DNA of 64,000 nt from Nymphaea colorata (lineage: Eukaryota > Streptophyta > Magnoliopsida > Nymphaeales > Nymphaeaceae). Both the position numbers and the translations under genes were made by a program. The notes beneath the pieces are model-generated. The model searched no databases. It saw only the letters and a list, made by a program, of their open reading frames with translations, and was not told the DNA's origin. The stretch lies in assembly GCF_008831285.2 (NCBI RefSeq), contig NC_045148.1:23647004-23711003 (forward strand), written 5' to 3'. Every line of letters starts with the position of its first letter. Positions within the stretch are counted from its first letter, which is position 1. This document shows, piece by piece, positions 23,074 to 34,178 of this stretch.

Positions 23074-23419
23074 TAGAGCGTAAAACGAGTCGAGCCAGCT
23101 CAAGCTCGACTCGAATTTACTCTGTTAAGCTCAAGCTTAATCAAAACTCACGATTATAAAGAAGTCAAGTTTAAGTTTCATAAAATTGATTTGATTGAAC
23201 TTGAGTAATCCATTTATCTAGGCATTCTTTTGAAAATTTTCAAACTTAAAACCAAAAAAGAAAGCAGGTCAAATGGGGAGTTGGTAAATGAGCTTAAAGA
23301 GTCATGCTGGAGCTGTGGCATGGTCTATCGAATCGAGTTCAAGCTGACCTTGTAAAGTTAACTCGAGCTCAAGCCAAGCTGAACAAAGCTCAATTTTGAC
23401 TCGGCCCATATATAGCCTA
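23074..23419. mobile_element. hAT-like element with CTCGAGCTC-rich interior
   Basis: Better preserved in the second segment (41572-41922), where the ends are TAGAGCTGTAAAACGAG and AGCCCTA and an 8-bp target duplication is visible. Here single-base losses, including one inside each end, have blurred the termini. The interior carries CAAGCTCGACTCG and AACTCGAGCTCAAGCC. Confidence 0.6.
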
Positions 23420-24207
23420 CAAGTGGATCAAGTGTGTGCTGAAGTGGTGTGAGGTACCTGTGTAGTGAGAGTGCTCATGGCATGAGCAAGTGTCAATAAT
23501 TCACTTCTTAGTTTTAATTTTGACAGCACTCGAGCTGAATGTTTAAACTCTTGGGTGGCTTCTTCCCACGAAACGGTATAATGAGATCATTCTCCTAAAG
23601 ATGTTCCCTTCATCCAACTGACCTCAGAATGGTGACAATTTGTCCCTGTGGAATTTGTCTGCATAAGTCGTTCTTCCTCATGCTAGGTCAATAGATCGAA
23701 TAGGCGGCCCCAGACTCAAGTCAAGGTTCGGGTGCCAAATTACCAAGTTAGAACGAAGAAAAATGCCCTCAAGGATTAGGAAAAAAAAAACCCTTCATGG
23801 TTATCATGAGTTCAGTGTACCCTCCAGATTTTGAGAAATGTAAATTAATTTACCTTTGGAAGTCTAGAAAAAGGTTGAAGTTTCCTCTTTAAATAAATGT
23901 AAATTTAAACTTAGAGTGTTCTTTAAAGGTTGAAGTTTAAAGACAAAAATTTCTGACTCCACCACTGCTCTGATTCAGCACCTTGATATGGAGTGCAACT
24001 TGTGTTTTTTCTACTTCGATGTCCTTTCAACTACAGGTCCTGCTAAATGAAGGAAATTAGTGAGTCCTGCTGTCTTAATTGCATGGGTTGGTATTCCATC
24101 TTTTTGTGTAAATAGAATTAGATACTTGTGCAGTGATTTCGGGTGAGTGGGAGGCTAAATCCCAATCCCCATTCCTTTTTTGCTCTCAAGAAATGGATGT
24201 GCTGGAG

Positions 24208-24307
24208 NNNNNNNNNNNNNNNNNNNNNNNNNNNNNNNNNNNNNNNNNNNNNNNNNNNNNNNNNNNNNNNNNNNNNNNNNNNNNNNNNNNNNNNNNNNNN
24301 NNNNNNN
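24208..24307. other. Assembly gap, exactly 100 N
   Basis: A run of 100 N, the usual placeholder for a gap of unknown size. Sequence to its left is R2-type (as at 42495-42722) and to its right R1-type (as at 5772 on). If the join is real, the missing piece would be about 0.3-0.55 kb of repeat. Confidence 0.98.
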
Positions 24308-25420
24308 TCGAAATGGAAAGACTCAACCTGTACCCAGGCTTCATGTGTTGTGGGGGTCTCTCCTACAGAATATGTTTGGATTATTCTTTTCCTCCTCTCA
24401 TGAACTTGTGTTCTTGATCGTTGCCCTTATCTCTCAAACTTGGAAACAACTAGGCCCATTTATAGGAGACAAAAATTAAGAACTTTTGCATTGGAACATT
24501 TCAATCAGTCTTTGAGATTTGAAAATTTTGGTCAATAAATTGGTTGTGACAATATTTTTCAAAAAAAAAAAGAAAAGAAATTCTGCAAATTTCTGCAAAT
24601 CCATGGAGAAGTCGAAAATTTGATCTTTTTCCTACATGCTTAAGTTTTCCAAACGTCACATTATTAGCAATAGTTAACAATTTTGGTTTTTTGAAAGTTT
24701 AGTAAGTAAAAAGTTTAATAATTATATTTTTCTGTTCTAACTATGACTGAATTTCCAAATTGATGGGATTCCTTGAAACTTTTGGTGAGCTATCAATTCA
24801 TAGTTTTAGATTTAGTGTCTTAGCTCCCTTATCACTTTTGAAAGTCCCTATCTAACTTGCAGCAGTGATCTTTTTTCCATAGTCAAATAAAATATGATCA
24901 GATTGGAGCTTTCAATCGTCAAATTTCATGGTCATGCACATTTCGCATCGTCCAGACTTTGCATATGACATCTAACAATAAGAGATGGCACAAATAAATA
25001 TGACATTCTTAATGACTTCTGCCAAATTTTCGTTCCTTTCTTCGACTGTATAAATTTACATGCTTTGACCAAGGTTGATCAGTTGATTACTAAGCCAAAA
25101 AAGAAGTGAAACAGGATTTATCAAAAAGAACTAGCATTTCTACTGTTAACAACCTCTGCCAGGAGTTCGTCGAAAATTTATAATCTGCTATTTTTTAAAT
25201 ACAAAATATGCCTTATATATAGACACACAGACACACGCAAAAACACACGTACATACACACATACATATATGATAGAGTTTTCAATTTTGGTTATCTACCC
25301 AAGTTTCTTATTAGCTATCTCTATTGTATGACACTTGCAGGCTCGTAGGGAATAATTTGAGGGGTTTTGTATTTTTTGTTATTTATTGTCTTTCTGGAGT
25401 CCTGGTATTGGAGTTGGGAG

Positions 25421-25826
25421 TAGGGATGTGAATATGTCAGATTCAAATAGGATACATCTTGAATTATATCTGTTTTTTTGGATATTCACATATCCATATT
25501 CAAATTCTGATTTGAATATAAACAATGGATCTAAAATCCAATATCACAATCTGAATTCGAATTTTGAAACAATTCTGGCTGATCTTCAAAATGTAAGAGC
25601 ACTTGAATATAAGATGTTTACATAAACTTAAATCCAATCCATATCTGAATCTGAATCCGAATCCAGTTGGATATATATGTACATCCAAATCCGAATAAAG
25701 ATCCAGTCAGATGTCGTTTCTTAAACCCCAATCCGGTCCAATTTCTTAATTGGATGTTAAATTTTTTTCATATCCGATATTTTTTGAACTGGTTTGGTTG
25801 GATATCCAATTAAAATCAGATATAAA
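25421..25826. mobile_element. hAT-like MITE (second copy of 6885-7290)
   Basis: Same element in the second segment, right terminus likewise missing. Confidence 0.55.
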
Positions 25827-26812
25827 TTTGGAAGGGATTGGCTCTATAAGACCTTTCACCTATGATTGACCATATCCATTCAATGACAAATTCTAAAGTT
25901 CTCTTTGTTGGACTTTCACAGGTTATTTTTTCATTTTAATTCTACATGCTTCCTAACTTGATTTGGTTTAGCACTCAAAATAAACTTATTTGATCATTTT
26001 CTTGGAACTACGATGGCTTGAGCAGCCTTTACTCGGCCAAAGATATCAGAGATGGTGATAGCAGCCACTACAAGAAAGCCCCTTATCTCTCATGGGGCTT
26101 TTTTTCACCACCAACAGAGCTGGGTGAACACATCATAACTTGCCTTTGCATATGGCAACAATTACAGTATGTAAGTGTTCGATATATCTGTCCTGAATAT
26201 TAGGCAGATTTATGTAATATTATGTTAGAACATTCCATGTATCTATCCTAAATATTATGGCAGATACATATAACAATAATGTCCTGTTGTGATTACCAAA
26301 CGACCCCTACTTCCTGCTTTGTTCTTAGAGCTTCTAGCATGCATCTTTGATCATGGATTCTTTCGTCTCGATAGTATGTTTAAGATGCTTATGTCAAGAC
26401 ATTTAAATGATATTTTGATTTTTTTTTGGAGCTAGATGTTGGTGGTTGTTGGCTTTCATCGGCTACTTACCTTCCACAGGTATATATGATTGTGATATTT
26501 TTGCACTCTTGTGTGAAATAATTGCTTATTTGTGTGCTTTAACTAATGGATGCTGGATTTTTGTCGTTCCAGTAACATAGGGATCCAAATACTTGAATCT
26601 GTATGTGATGGTCAGCTCAACTCCGTAAATGCATCCACATGACAAAGCTAGGAAGACAAAAAATGTCGTTCCAAATTAAAATATGCAACTGCCTTTCTTT
26701 TTAAAAAAAGTTTTGGAAACATTAAACTCTCTAAATTAGTGTTCACCTTAATTTAACGTGAGCTAGGCTTCAAGCTGCCTGATCTCCTTTTACAAAATTG
26801 TAGGAAAAAAGT

Positions 26813-27760
26813 TACGCATTGAGCATCCCAAGATGGATTTTATATGTTCGTACATATGTTGGCCAAATCTGGATGCTTGGAGAATGATTTTTCTCTAGTT
26901 GGACGATGAATTGGCTCCTAGCATCTATCACGTATGTGCCCAATCTTCTTGCAGTGATTGCATTTGAACTTGCTTCAGGTTCTCTGGCTATTACAACTGT
27001 CATTGGATAGTTTGGAATCCCCTTTTCTGTTGCTGATGTAAACGTAGCACACCATCATCTCAAGAGTTTCTTCACCACCATTACTTTTGTGCGTGCTACC
27101 TCTCTTTTTATGGCCTCGCACACATTGTTAAATGTTGGAAGAGGAGACACCATCAAAATTTGACTTCGGACAGCTTCATAATCATTGGCTAGACCAACAA
27201 GAACTTTGAAATCTTATCTTCTTCAAATTTCATTTGTAAACATCAGGCTCAGAGGTAGCTAGTCTGTATTGCAAAAGTTCATCATAGAGACTTTGTATCT
27301 GACCAAAATAAATTTGAATTGGCTCATCTCTCAAAATAAGTTTATTGACTTCCATTTGAATTTCATATACACGAGCCATATTGTTTTGCTTCCCATATGG
27401 CTCTTTTAAGGTGTCACAGAGTTCCTTTGTGTTTCTTGGTAAAGAAATAGATTTGCAATAGGCTGCTCCATGGGGTTGATGAGCCATGACATAACCATGT
27501 TGTTTTCTGACTCCCACTTACTTAGGATTGTCTTTGTTAGGATTTTTATGAAGCCGTTGATGCATCCAAATTTGATCGCTCACTGAGGAACAAACAAGGA
27601 GCCTTTGCATAGCTTAGATAATTTACCCCATTGAGAGGCGTAGAGGTAATCTTCAATGTGTTGTTCCTGTATTGCTTTTGACACTGCTGGAGCTGCCTTG
27701 ATTAGATTCTGCTATAAAGACTATAGAAAGCAATGTCTCACAATGCCTGCTTTGATACGA
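26813..27760 (-). mobile_element. Copia gag remnant (second copy)
   Basis: Same as 8276-9228, zinc knuckle at 26921-26962. It has several extra 1-bp losses, for example GAAATCTTATC against GAAGATCTTATC and TTTGTGTTTC against TTTGTTGTTTC, typical of uncorrected long reads. These change the apparent N-terminus of the open frame at 27230-27517. Confidence 0.8.
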
Positions 27761-28088
27761 TGTTAGAAACTTTGTAACCAGCAAAGCATGCTGGATGAAG
27801 GGAGAAATCAAGAGAACGAAAACAGGAATCACGTGGTTCGGCAACTTGTGCCTACATCTATGGGAAGGGAGAGATTCAGATTCTCACTGAATCGCATTTG
27901 TTTGGTACAGCTCCAATAAATAGAATATAAAGAGAACATAAAAAGGAAGGTGAGAAACAGATCTGTGCAGTAACAAAATGGGGAACAAATATTTCAATAA
28001 AAGAAAGATATTCCAAAAAAATTGTGACAATTGATCTGAAATTACTCCCGTTTTGGCGCACTAGACTTCCTTCCGAAAATCTCCAACA
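27761..28088 (-). mobile_element. Copia 5' LTR (second copy)
   Basis: Same as 9229-9562 but 6 bp shorter, through single-base losses spread along it. Confidence 0.7.
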
Positions 28089-28095
28089 AAACGAG

Positions 28096-28346
28096 CTTAA
28101 GCTCGACTCCTCGTGTACCCCCAAGGACTAGTCCCACATATTGTAATACAAACAACGTATGCAGATTTCCCGATCTTATTTTGAAGCAATCAAATATTCA
28201 AGACTGCCCTAGATGATGGTCCGATCCGTTTGCAGTAAAAACCAGTTTTTGAATCAATAGACAATGCTGCCAATTTGGTGAATAACCTAAATGATTTAGC
28301 TGCAAATCAGAAAAAAAAAATCAATCTTTGGGCAAAATGAGTGGAA

Positions 28347-28391
<45 letters not shown>

Positions 28392-29035
28392 ATAAGAATT
28401 ATATCTAGCTTATATTTTTTTTATGTAATTTTTAAACTTGCAATGAAGGACAGAAATTAGATCAAATGGAGAGTCGGTAAATAAGCTTAAACGAGTAAAT
28501 CTTGAGCAGCAACTTGGTCTACCAAGTTTGAGCTTGAGCTGATCCTGTAATAGCTTGACCTGAGGTTGAGCCAACAATATATGAGCGGACTTGTAAGCCA
28601 GGCATCGGCCCGCCGCAATTGCATTAAGAAAAAAAAATTAATATAATATAATACACAAAAATAATTAATGGTAATAAAATATTAGAACCCGGGCCCGAGT
28701 CTGGCCGGGTACCGGGTACCCGACGGTGACCCGGCCTGATGCCTAGGTTTACTGACTTGAGCTGGCCCTGACCAAGCTGAAACCTTGAGCTCGACTCCAC
28801 GTGTGCAGCCCGAAAACTAGTCCCCCTAATATTGTAATACAAACAACATACGCCCAGATATTCAGTACCTTATTTTTGGAGCAATCAAACATTCAAGACT
28901 CCCTCATGGTCTGATCGCTATGTTGTAAGAACCGGTATCTGAATCGACAATGTATGCTGCCAATTTGGTGGACCAGCCAATTCAATAATGTAAATGATTT
29001 AGATGCAAATCAGGAAAAAAAGAAAATTAATACAA
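28096..29035. repeat. D1/D2 repeats, AT tract and nested small element (second copy)
   Basis: D1 at about 28096-28330, AT microsatellite 28350-28394 (one TT interruption), inverted-repeat element 28600-28744 and D2 at about 28791-29035, in the same order as at 9570-10500. Confidence 0.7.
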
Positions 29036-30285
29036 AAGAATGTAAAATGTTGTGAAGAGTAGAAACCCGACAAAAAGAGAACATGATATTGGAAATATGT
29101 TGTGAAGGTAAGGGTTGCTCTGAAAAAGACATGGTAATCTTCCGTGCCAAGCAGGGTGCTTGATGGAGAAATCAGAACGATATCACTTTCGTTTCGAGAG
29201 AAGTAGACTTGAGTCTCCCAACAATTTAAATTAAACAAAAAAAAAGGTGAGTTTTTCTGGAAGAGAATCTATAAAAGGACCTTGCTAATTGTCCTGGTGA
29301 TAACATGACTTGGCACCTTAATTAAACACTAGTAGTATGTAGAATCGATGTATATCAGCCATTTTCTATCCTGGTTTGAACCAATAGACGTTCAAGGCAG
29401 CTACCCATCATAGTCTGATTGAGACGTTGTAAAAATCAGCTACGAGTGGAATGATTCTTTTGTAATAGAAGGGAGGGCAGGCCTATCTACGAGTGGATGA
29501 TTCATTGTCGTGGGATAAATTGTATTGGTAATGGCTCTTTAACCTGTTTTTTCATCCACTCATTTCAGAGGTCTGTAGTTTTCTTGTGTTTTGATTCAGA
29601 ATTAAATATTCTAGCCATGGAAATAGGCTGTCATTCAATCCTTAATAAAAGGATATGTTCTGTACCAATGAAATATGGATTCCGACTTATTTTTGTTACT
29701 AAGTTGGGTTTGCAATAATTTGTAAAACACATGGGTTTGGTAGAAAGAGATAAGTGGAGGTAAATCAGTGTCTTCGATGTATCAGCCAATCTGGTGATTT
29801 TAACGACTTAATTAGTTTTGAATTGGTTCAAAATATTAAAAATCAGATTCTTCTGATAAATAAATAAATGATGTATAAAAGCTAATAAAAAGCAATAATT
29901 TTATATTGTACTAAACAAGCAACATAGTTGCACATCATGTTTTTACATTATTGATGAGAGCCACCACTTATAGGGCAAAAACATGTAAAACCCCCAAAAA
30001 TAAGTCAGCCGAATAATTCAGCAAAGATAAATGCGACAGAGAAAAATGCTTTTCCCAATTTTTCCTTGTTTTTTCCCATTTTTTCGTTTTTGACATTTTT
30101 CACATTTCTTATTGCGAAACAGCTTGTTTCCATTTTCTAATTTTTATTTTTGCTTACCTGTTTATTTTTATGTTGCCTTATTAGTTTCTCATTTATCTTA
30201 CTTTCCCCTACTTTTTAGGTTGTTTCAAATTTTTTAAAAATTTACCATATGTAATTCCCTTATTTTTCCATGCTCATCATATTAT
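29036..30285. other. Non-coding upstream region (second copy)
   Basis: Equivalent of 10501-11770, including the T-rich form of the A-rich repeat at about 30026-30285. No gene recognised. Confidence 0.5.
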
Positions 30286-30615
30286 TTGATAGAAAAGGAG
30301 AAACCATATCTGTATAAACTATGGTCGAGATTTTGGATACATAGAAAAAAAAAGTTCAATTGACAACTTTGATATGGGATTGAATAGCGTTGAAAACTTG
30401 GAAAGGGAAATAAGATAAGGGCTACTGTCTCATTGATGTAATCATCAGTGGTTCCGCTGGATTTGGAAATGTGAAGCAATGTCTTCCAAAGCAGTAGACC
30501 TGAGTCTTCAGCAACTCCAAGAAGAAAAGAACACAAAATTCAAGAAGAGAATCTATATATAAATTAAATACCTTGATTCCTGTTCATGGTTTTCTACATA
30601 GAAATTTGGACAGGC
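30286..30615 (+). promoter_or_regulatory. Promoter of RLK pseudogene 1, second copy
   Basis: TATATATAAAT at 30554-30564. One T fewer in GGTTTTC puts an upstream ATG (30586) in frame with the coding ATG at 30616. In the first copy that frame is closed, so the 10-residue extension should not be trusted. Confidence 0.65.
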
Positions 30616-33600
30616 ATGGCTACCATCAGTCCATTACCTCAGCCACCTGGCTTTCTTGTGTGTTGCGCCTTCACCTTCACTCTGGTTCTCAGCCAGATGG
30701 AGGCAATCTCAGCTCTTGCTTCTCTGAGGACCGTGACTGATCAATTTGCATTGTTGTCTTTCAAATCCCTTGTCACTAAAGACCCTTATAATGTGTTATC
30801 AAATTGGAATTCCAGCATCTCCTTCTGTGACTGGAATGGAGTTTCTTGCTGTCATGGTTCAGAAAGGGTCGTTGCTCTGAAACTCTTCGACAAGGCACTT
30901 GAAGGTACAATCTCCCCATACGTCAGCAATCTCTCCTTCTTACGGGTTCTTGATTTCAGGAACGATAACTTCCATGGTCATCTTCCCATTGATTTTAGTT
31001 GCCTCCCTTGGTTGGAAAAACTTTCCTTATGGAAAAACCATTTTAAAGGGTTAATTCCACAAACACTGAAACATTGTCATCATCTCCAAGTACTTTTGGC
31101 ACCAGAAAACGAATTCTATGGAAGCATTCCAGAGTCCCCAGGCCGCTTGCCAAAACTCAAGGTCATTAATCTTTTTGGTAACAGGCTTACCGGAATCATT
31201 CCAGTCACTTTTGCCAACCTCTCAAAACTGGACGCTGTTGATATTGGTCAAAATCACATACACAGTAAGATTTCTTCCGGGTTGGGAAGCACAAACCGCT
31301 TGACATGATTTAATGTGCAAATGAACATTCTCACTGGTGCATTGCCTGAGAGCTTGTTTAACCTATCTGCTCTTCAGTTTTTGAGATTTGAGATGAATCA
31401 ACTCACAGGGCATCTCCCTAAAGATGCTGGCCGCTTCCTGCTTAATCTCAAGGAACTCTACTTGGGTGCAAACAACTTTGATGGCCCTTTTCCACCTTCT
31501 TTTTCAAATGCTACTAGTCTCCAAATTCTTATTGCAGAAGACAATAAATTTAGTGGTGCTAGACCGTTAGAATTAGGTAGTCTGACACAACACAGGAGGC
31601 TCTGTCTTTGGGGAAATATGTTCACCAATGCCCCTGGCAGTTGTGAGCTTTCCATTCTCACATCCTTCACCAAGTGTCAAATGGTAAAAGAAATTTATCT
31701 CTAAAAAAAACCTTCTAAACGGTATTCTTCCTGCCTCCATTGGAAACCTCACAACCACCTTGTGGAACCTTAACCTTTCCTTTAATGAGATTGAGGGTAC
31801 TATCCCATTAGCTTTACCCAACTTGACAAAGTTGTTGTCCTTAGACTTGAGTTTCAACAAAATAAAGGCATCTATTCCACCAAATATGGGATCAATGGAA
31901 AAGCTACAGGAATTAACTCTTTCTGGCAATGCCTTAGAACGTTCAATTCCAAACTCACTTTACCAATTGGTCCACATGGGTAATCTTTATTTGGACAATA
32001 ATGCACTAAGTGGGCCAATCTCAACCTCTATAAACAATCTGACGAATCTACAGAAGTTGTACTTAAATTCAAACAGTTTCTCATCAGCACTTCCTCCTGC
32101 CCTTTGTGAGTTGAAGGATTTGATATGGCTTTACTTGGAAGACAACTCTTTCACTGTTCTCCTGCCTTTAGATGTGGGAAATTTGGTTGCAGTGGACAAA
32201 ATGGATATCTCTGTAAACCAGTTGAGCGGAGAGCTGCCTGTGTCCTTATCAGAGCTCCAAAGTCTAGAGTATTTGAATCTCTCCAAAAATTCAGTTAATG
32301 GCAACATTCACGGAAACATTGATGTTATGGTAAATATTAAAATTATTGACCTTTCCTACAATAACCTTTGCGGTGGGATTCCAAAATCATTGGAAAATCT
32401 TCAACAACCCCAAGTCTTGGATTTATCCTTCAACCGATTGGAACGAGCGATTGCAAGTGGTGGAAATTTCACAAACCTTTCCATAGATTCATTTGTAGGA
32501 AATTATGCACTATGTGGAGCACCCAAGTTCCATGTGCCAGTATGTTCAGATGGAGTGAAGAAGCACAACATTGTCAACATGATCAAAGTTGATATTTTTT
32601 AGCAAGTGGGGGCTTTGTGCTTCTACTGATTGTATGGATACTCATTTTTGTTGAAAAATATAGAAAGAGCGGGTTGGAGAGACATTGTCATGAGGTTGAA
32701 AGATTTCGTGGAATTGTCCTCCCAGTGATCACTTACAGAATGTTTTCTCAAGCGACAATCAACTTCAGCGATGCAAATTTTATGGGCACTGGAAGCTTTG
32801 GTTCAGTGTATAAAGGAATTTTGGCGGATGGAACAACGGTGGCTGTTAATGTCCTAAACTTGTTATCTGAGGGAGCATAAAAAAGTTTTGACATTGAATG
32901 CAATGCAATGTGCCAAATTAGACACCAAAACCTTCTTAGAGTCATCACATCTTGCTCCAGAGCAGATTTCAAGGCTTTAGTTCTCCAATACATGCCCCTT
33001 GGAGCCTAGAAGTCCGTCTATATTCATGTGGCCATCACTTGAATCTCTTCCAAAGATTGGGTATCATGATTGATGTTGCTTGTGCACTAGAATATCTTCA
33101 CCATGGTTGCTGGGAGGCTATTGTTCATTGTGATCTAAAGCCAAGTAAGTGCTCCTAGATGAGAATATGACAGCACATGTTGGTGACTTTGGCATTGCAA
33201 AGATGCTAGTTGGTCACAAATCTTCAACTCTTACAAGCACGCTCAGAACCACTGGATACATTGCGCCAGGTACCAACTCTTTGTCCTATCATAAATTCTA
33301 TGCTTGAACTGCTTCTTAGACAACTTGGTCCTGCTTACCATGGAGAGGAAGTTCTATCAACATGCATAATTTCCAAATATCAAGCTTTAATTTAAGATTA
33401 CCTACCAGTTGACAACTGATTACTTGGATTTTATAATGAAAAAAGAGAAAAATCAGATTAATAAGTGAAATTAATGGGGATGATACTATGCAATTTTGCA
33501 GTTGAATATGAGTCTGAATCAAATAAGATGGTGAACATTAAACCTAATTATTCACACACATACATTAATGCCAGCAAGTCTGCCTTTTGAGTGTGTTTCT

Positions 33601-34178
33601 TTCTTTAGTAAAATTTCACTTCCTCCTTACAAATGCATGGAAACAAAAAATAGAGTTTCATGTACACCATAAATCAAAATAAAATAATTAGACTTAATTT
33701 TTTGCACCACTTTCTTTATTTCTGAATCCATCACATTAACGACAATGTTCATTGTCTACTAAATATTGTATGAATTAGAATTCGGGGCCACCGGAAAGGT
33801 GTCAACCAAAGCAGATGTCTACAGCTGTGGGATTCTTCTGCTTGAGGTGTTTACCAGAAGAAAGCCTATGATGAAAGTTTTAATGGGGACTTTACTTTGA
33901 GGCAGTGGGTGGCTGAAGTGTTTCCGCTTCCAATTTCAGATGTCATCAATGGTCATCTTCTGAAGCAAAATAGCAGTGAAACGGTTTCAGATCATGCTGC
34001 CGAAGGACATCTTCTGAAGCAAAATAACAGTGGAACTGTTCTAAATGAGCTGCTTGTCATGATCATGGAGACGGGGTTGTCATGTTCAAGGAAAGCACCA
34101 ACTGAGAGAATGGGCATGAAGGCGGTGGTCGCTAGGCTTAAAACGATACGACGGAAGGCTTCCCCTTTGAAAGAATGA
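30616..34178 (+). pseudogene. LRR receptor kinase pseudogene 1, second copy
   Basis: Exons 30616-33269 and 33779-34178. It carries every lesion of the copy at 12102: TGA at 31306-31308, the A-run TAA with frameshift, the VAVN change, the TAA at 32878-32880 and the 1-bp loss in the HCDLKPSN coding segment. It has three further 1-bp losses not in the first copy: in the T-run before the transmembrane segment (about 32600, closing that frame at 32602), at CTTGGAGCC (about 33001) and at CCTATGATG (about 33869). The private losses look like sequencing errors. Whether this is a second gene depends on whether the 18.4-kb duplication is real. Confidence 0.9.

Larger units (their letters stand above)
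5772..24207 (+). repeat. Duplicated 18.4-kb segment, first copy (ends at the gap)
   Basis: Aligned base by base with 24308-42722. The left edge corresponds to the first base after the N run, and the right edge is the last base before it. The length is 18436 bp against 18415 bp in the second copy. It holds most of R1, the copia remnant, RLK pseudogene 1, the small gene and the 22-23 kb elements. Single-base losses relative to the other copy cluster in the last 1.2 kb (23.0-24.2 kb). Confidence 0.95.

Noticed and set aside
24133-24479. Three open frames running through the N gap
   Set aside because: They exist only because N codons are read as X across the gap.
30586-30615. Ten-residue N-terminal extension of RLK pseudogene 1 in the second copy
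   Set aside because: It depends on a missing T in a homopolymer; the first copy closes the frame, and the TATA spacing fits the ATG at 30616.
12102-34178. Counting four RLK loci as evidence of recent receptor expansion
   Set aside because: Two of them belong to the gap-bounded 18.4-kb pair and may be one locus seen twice.
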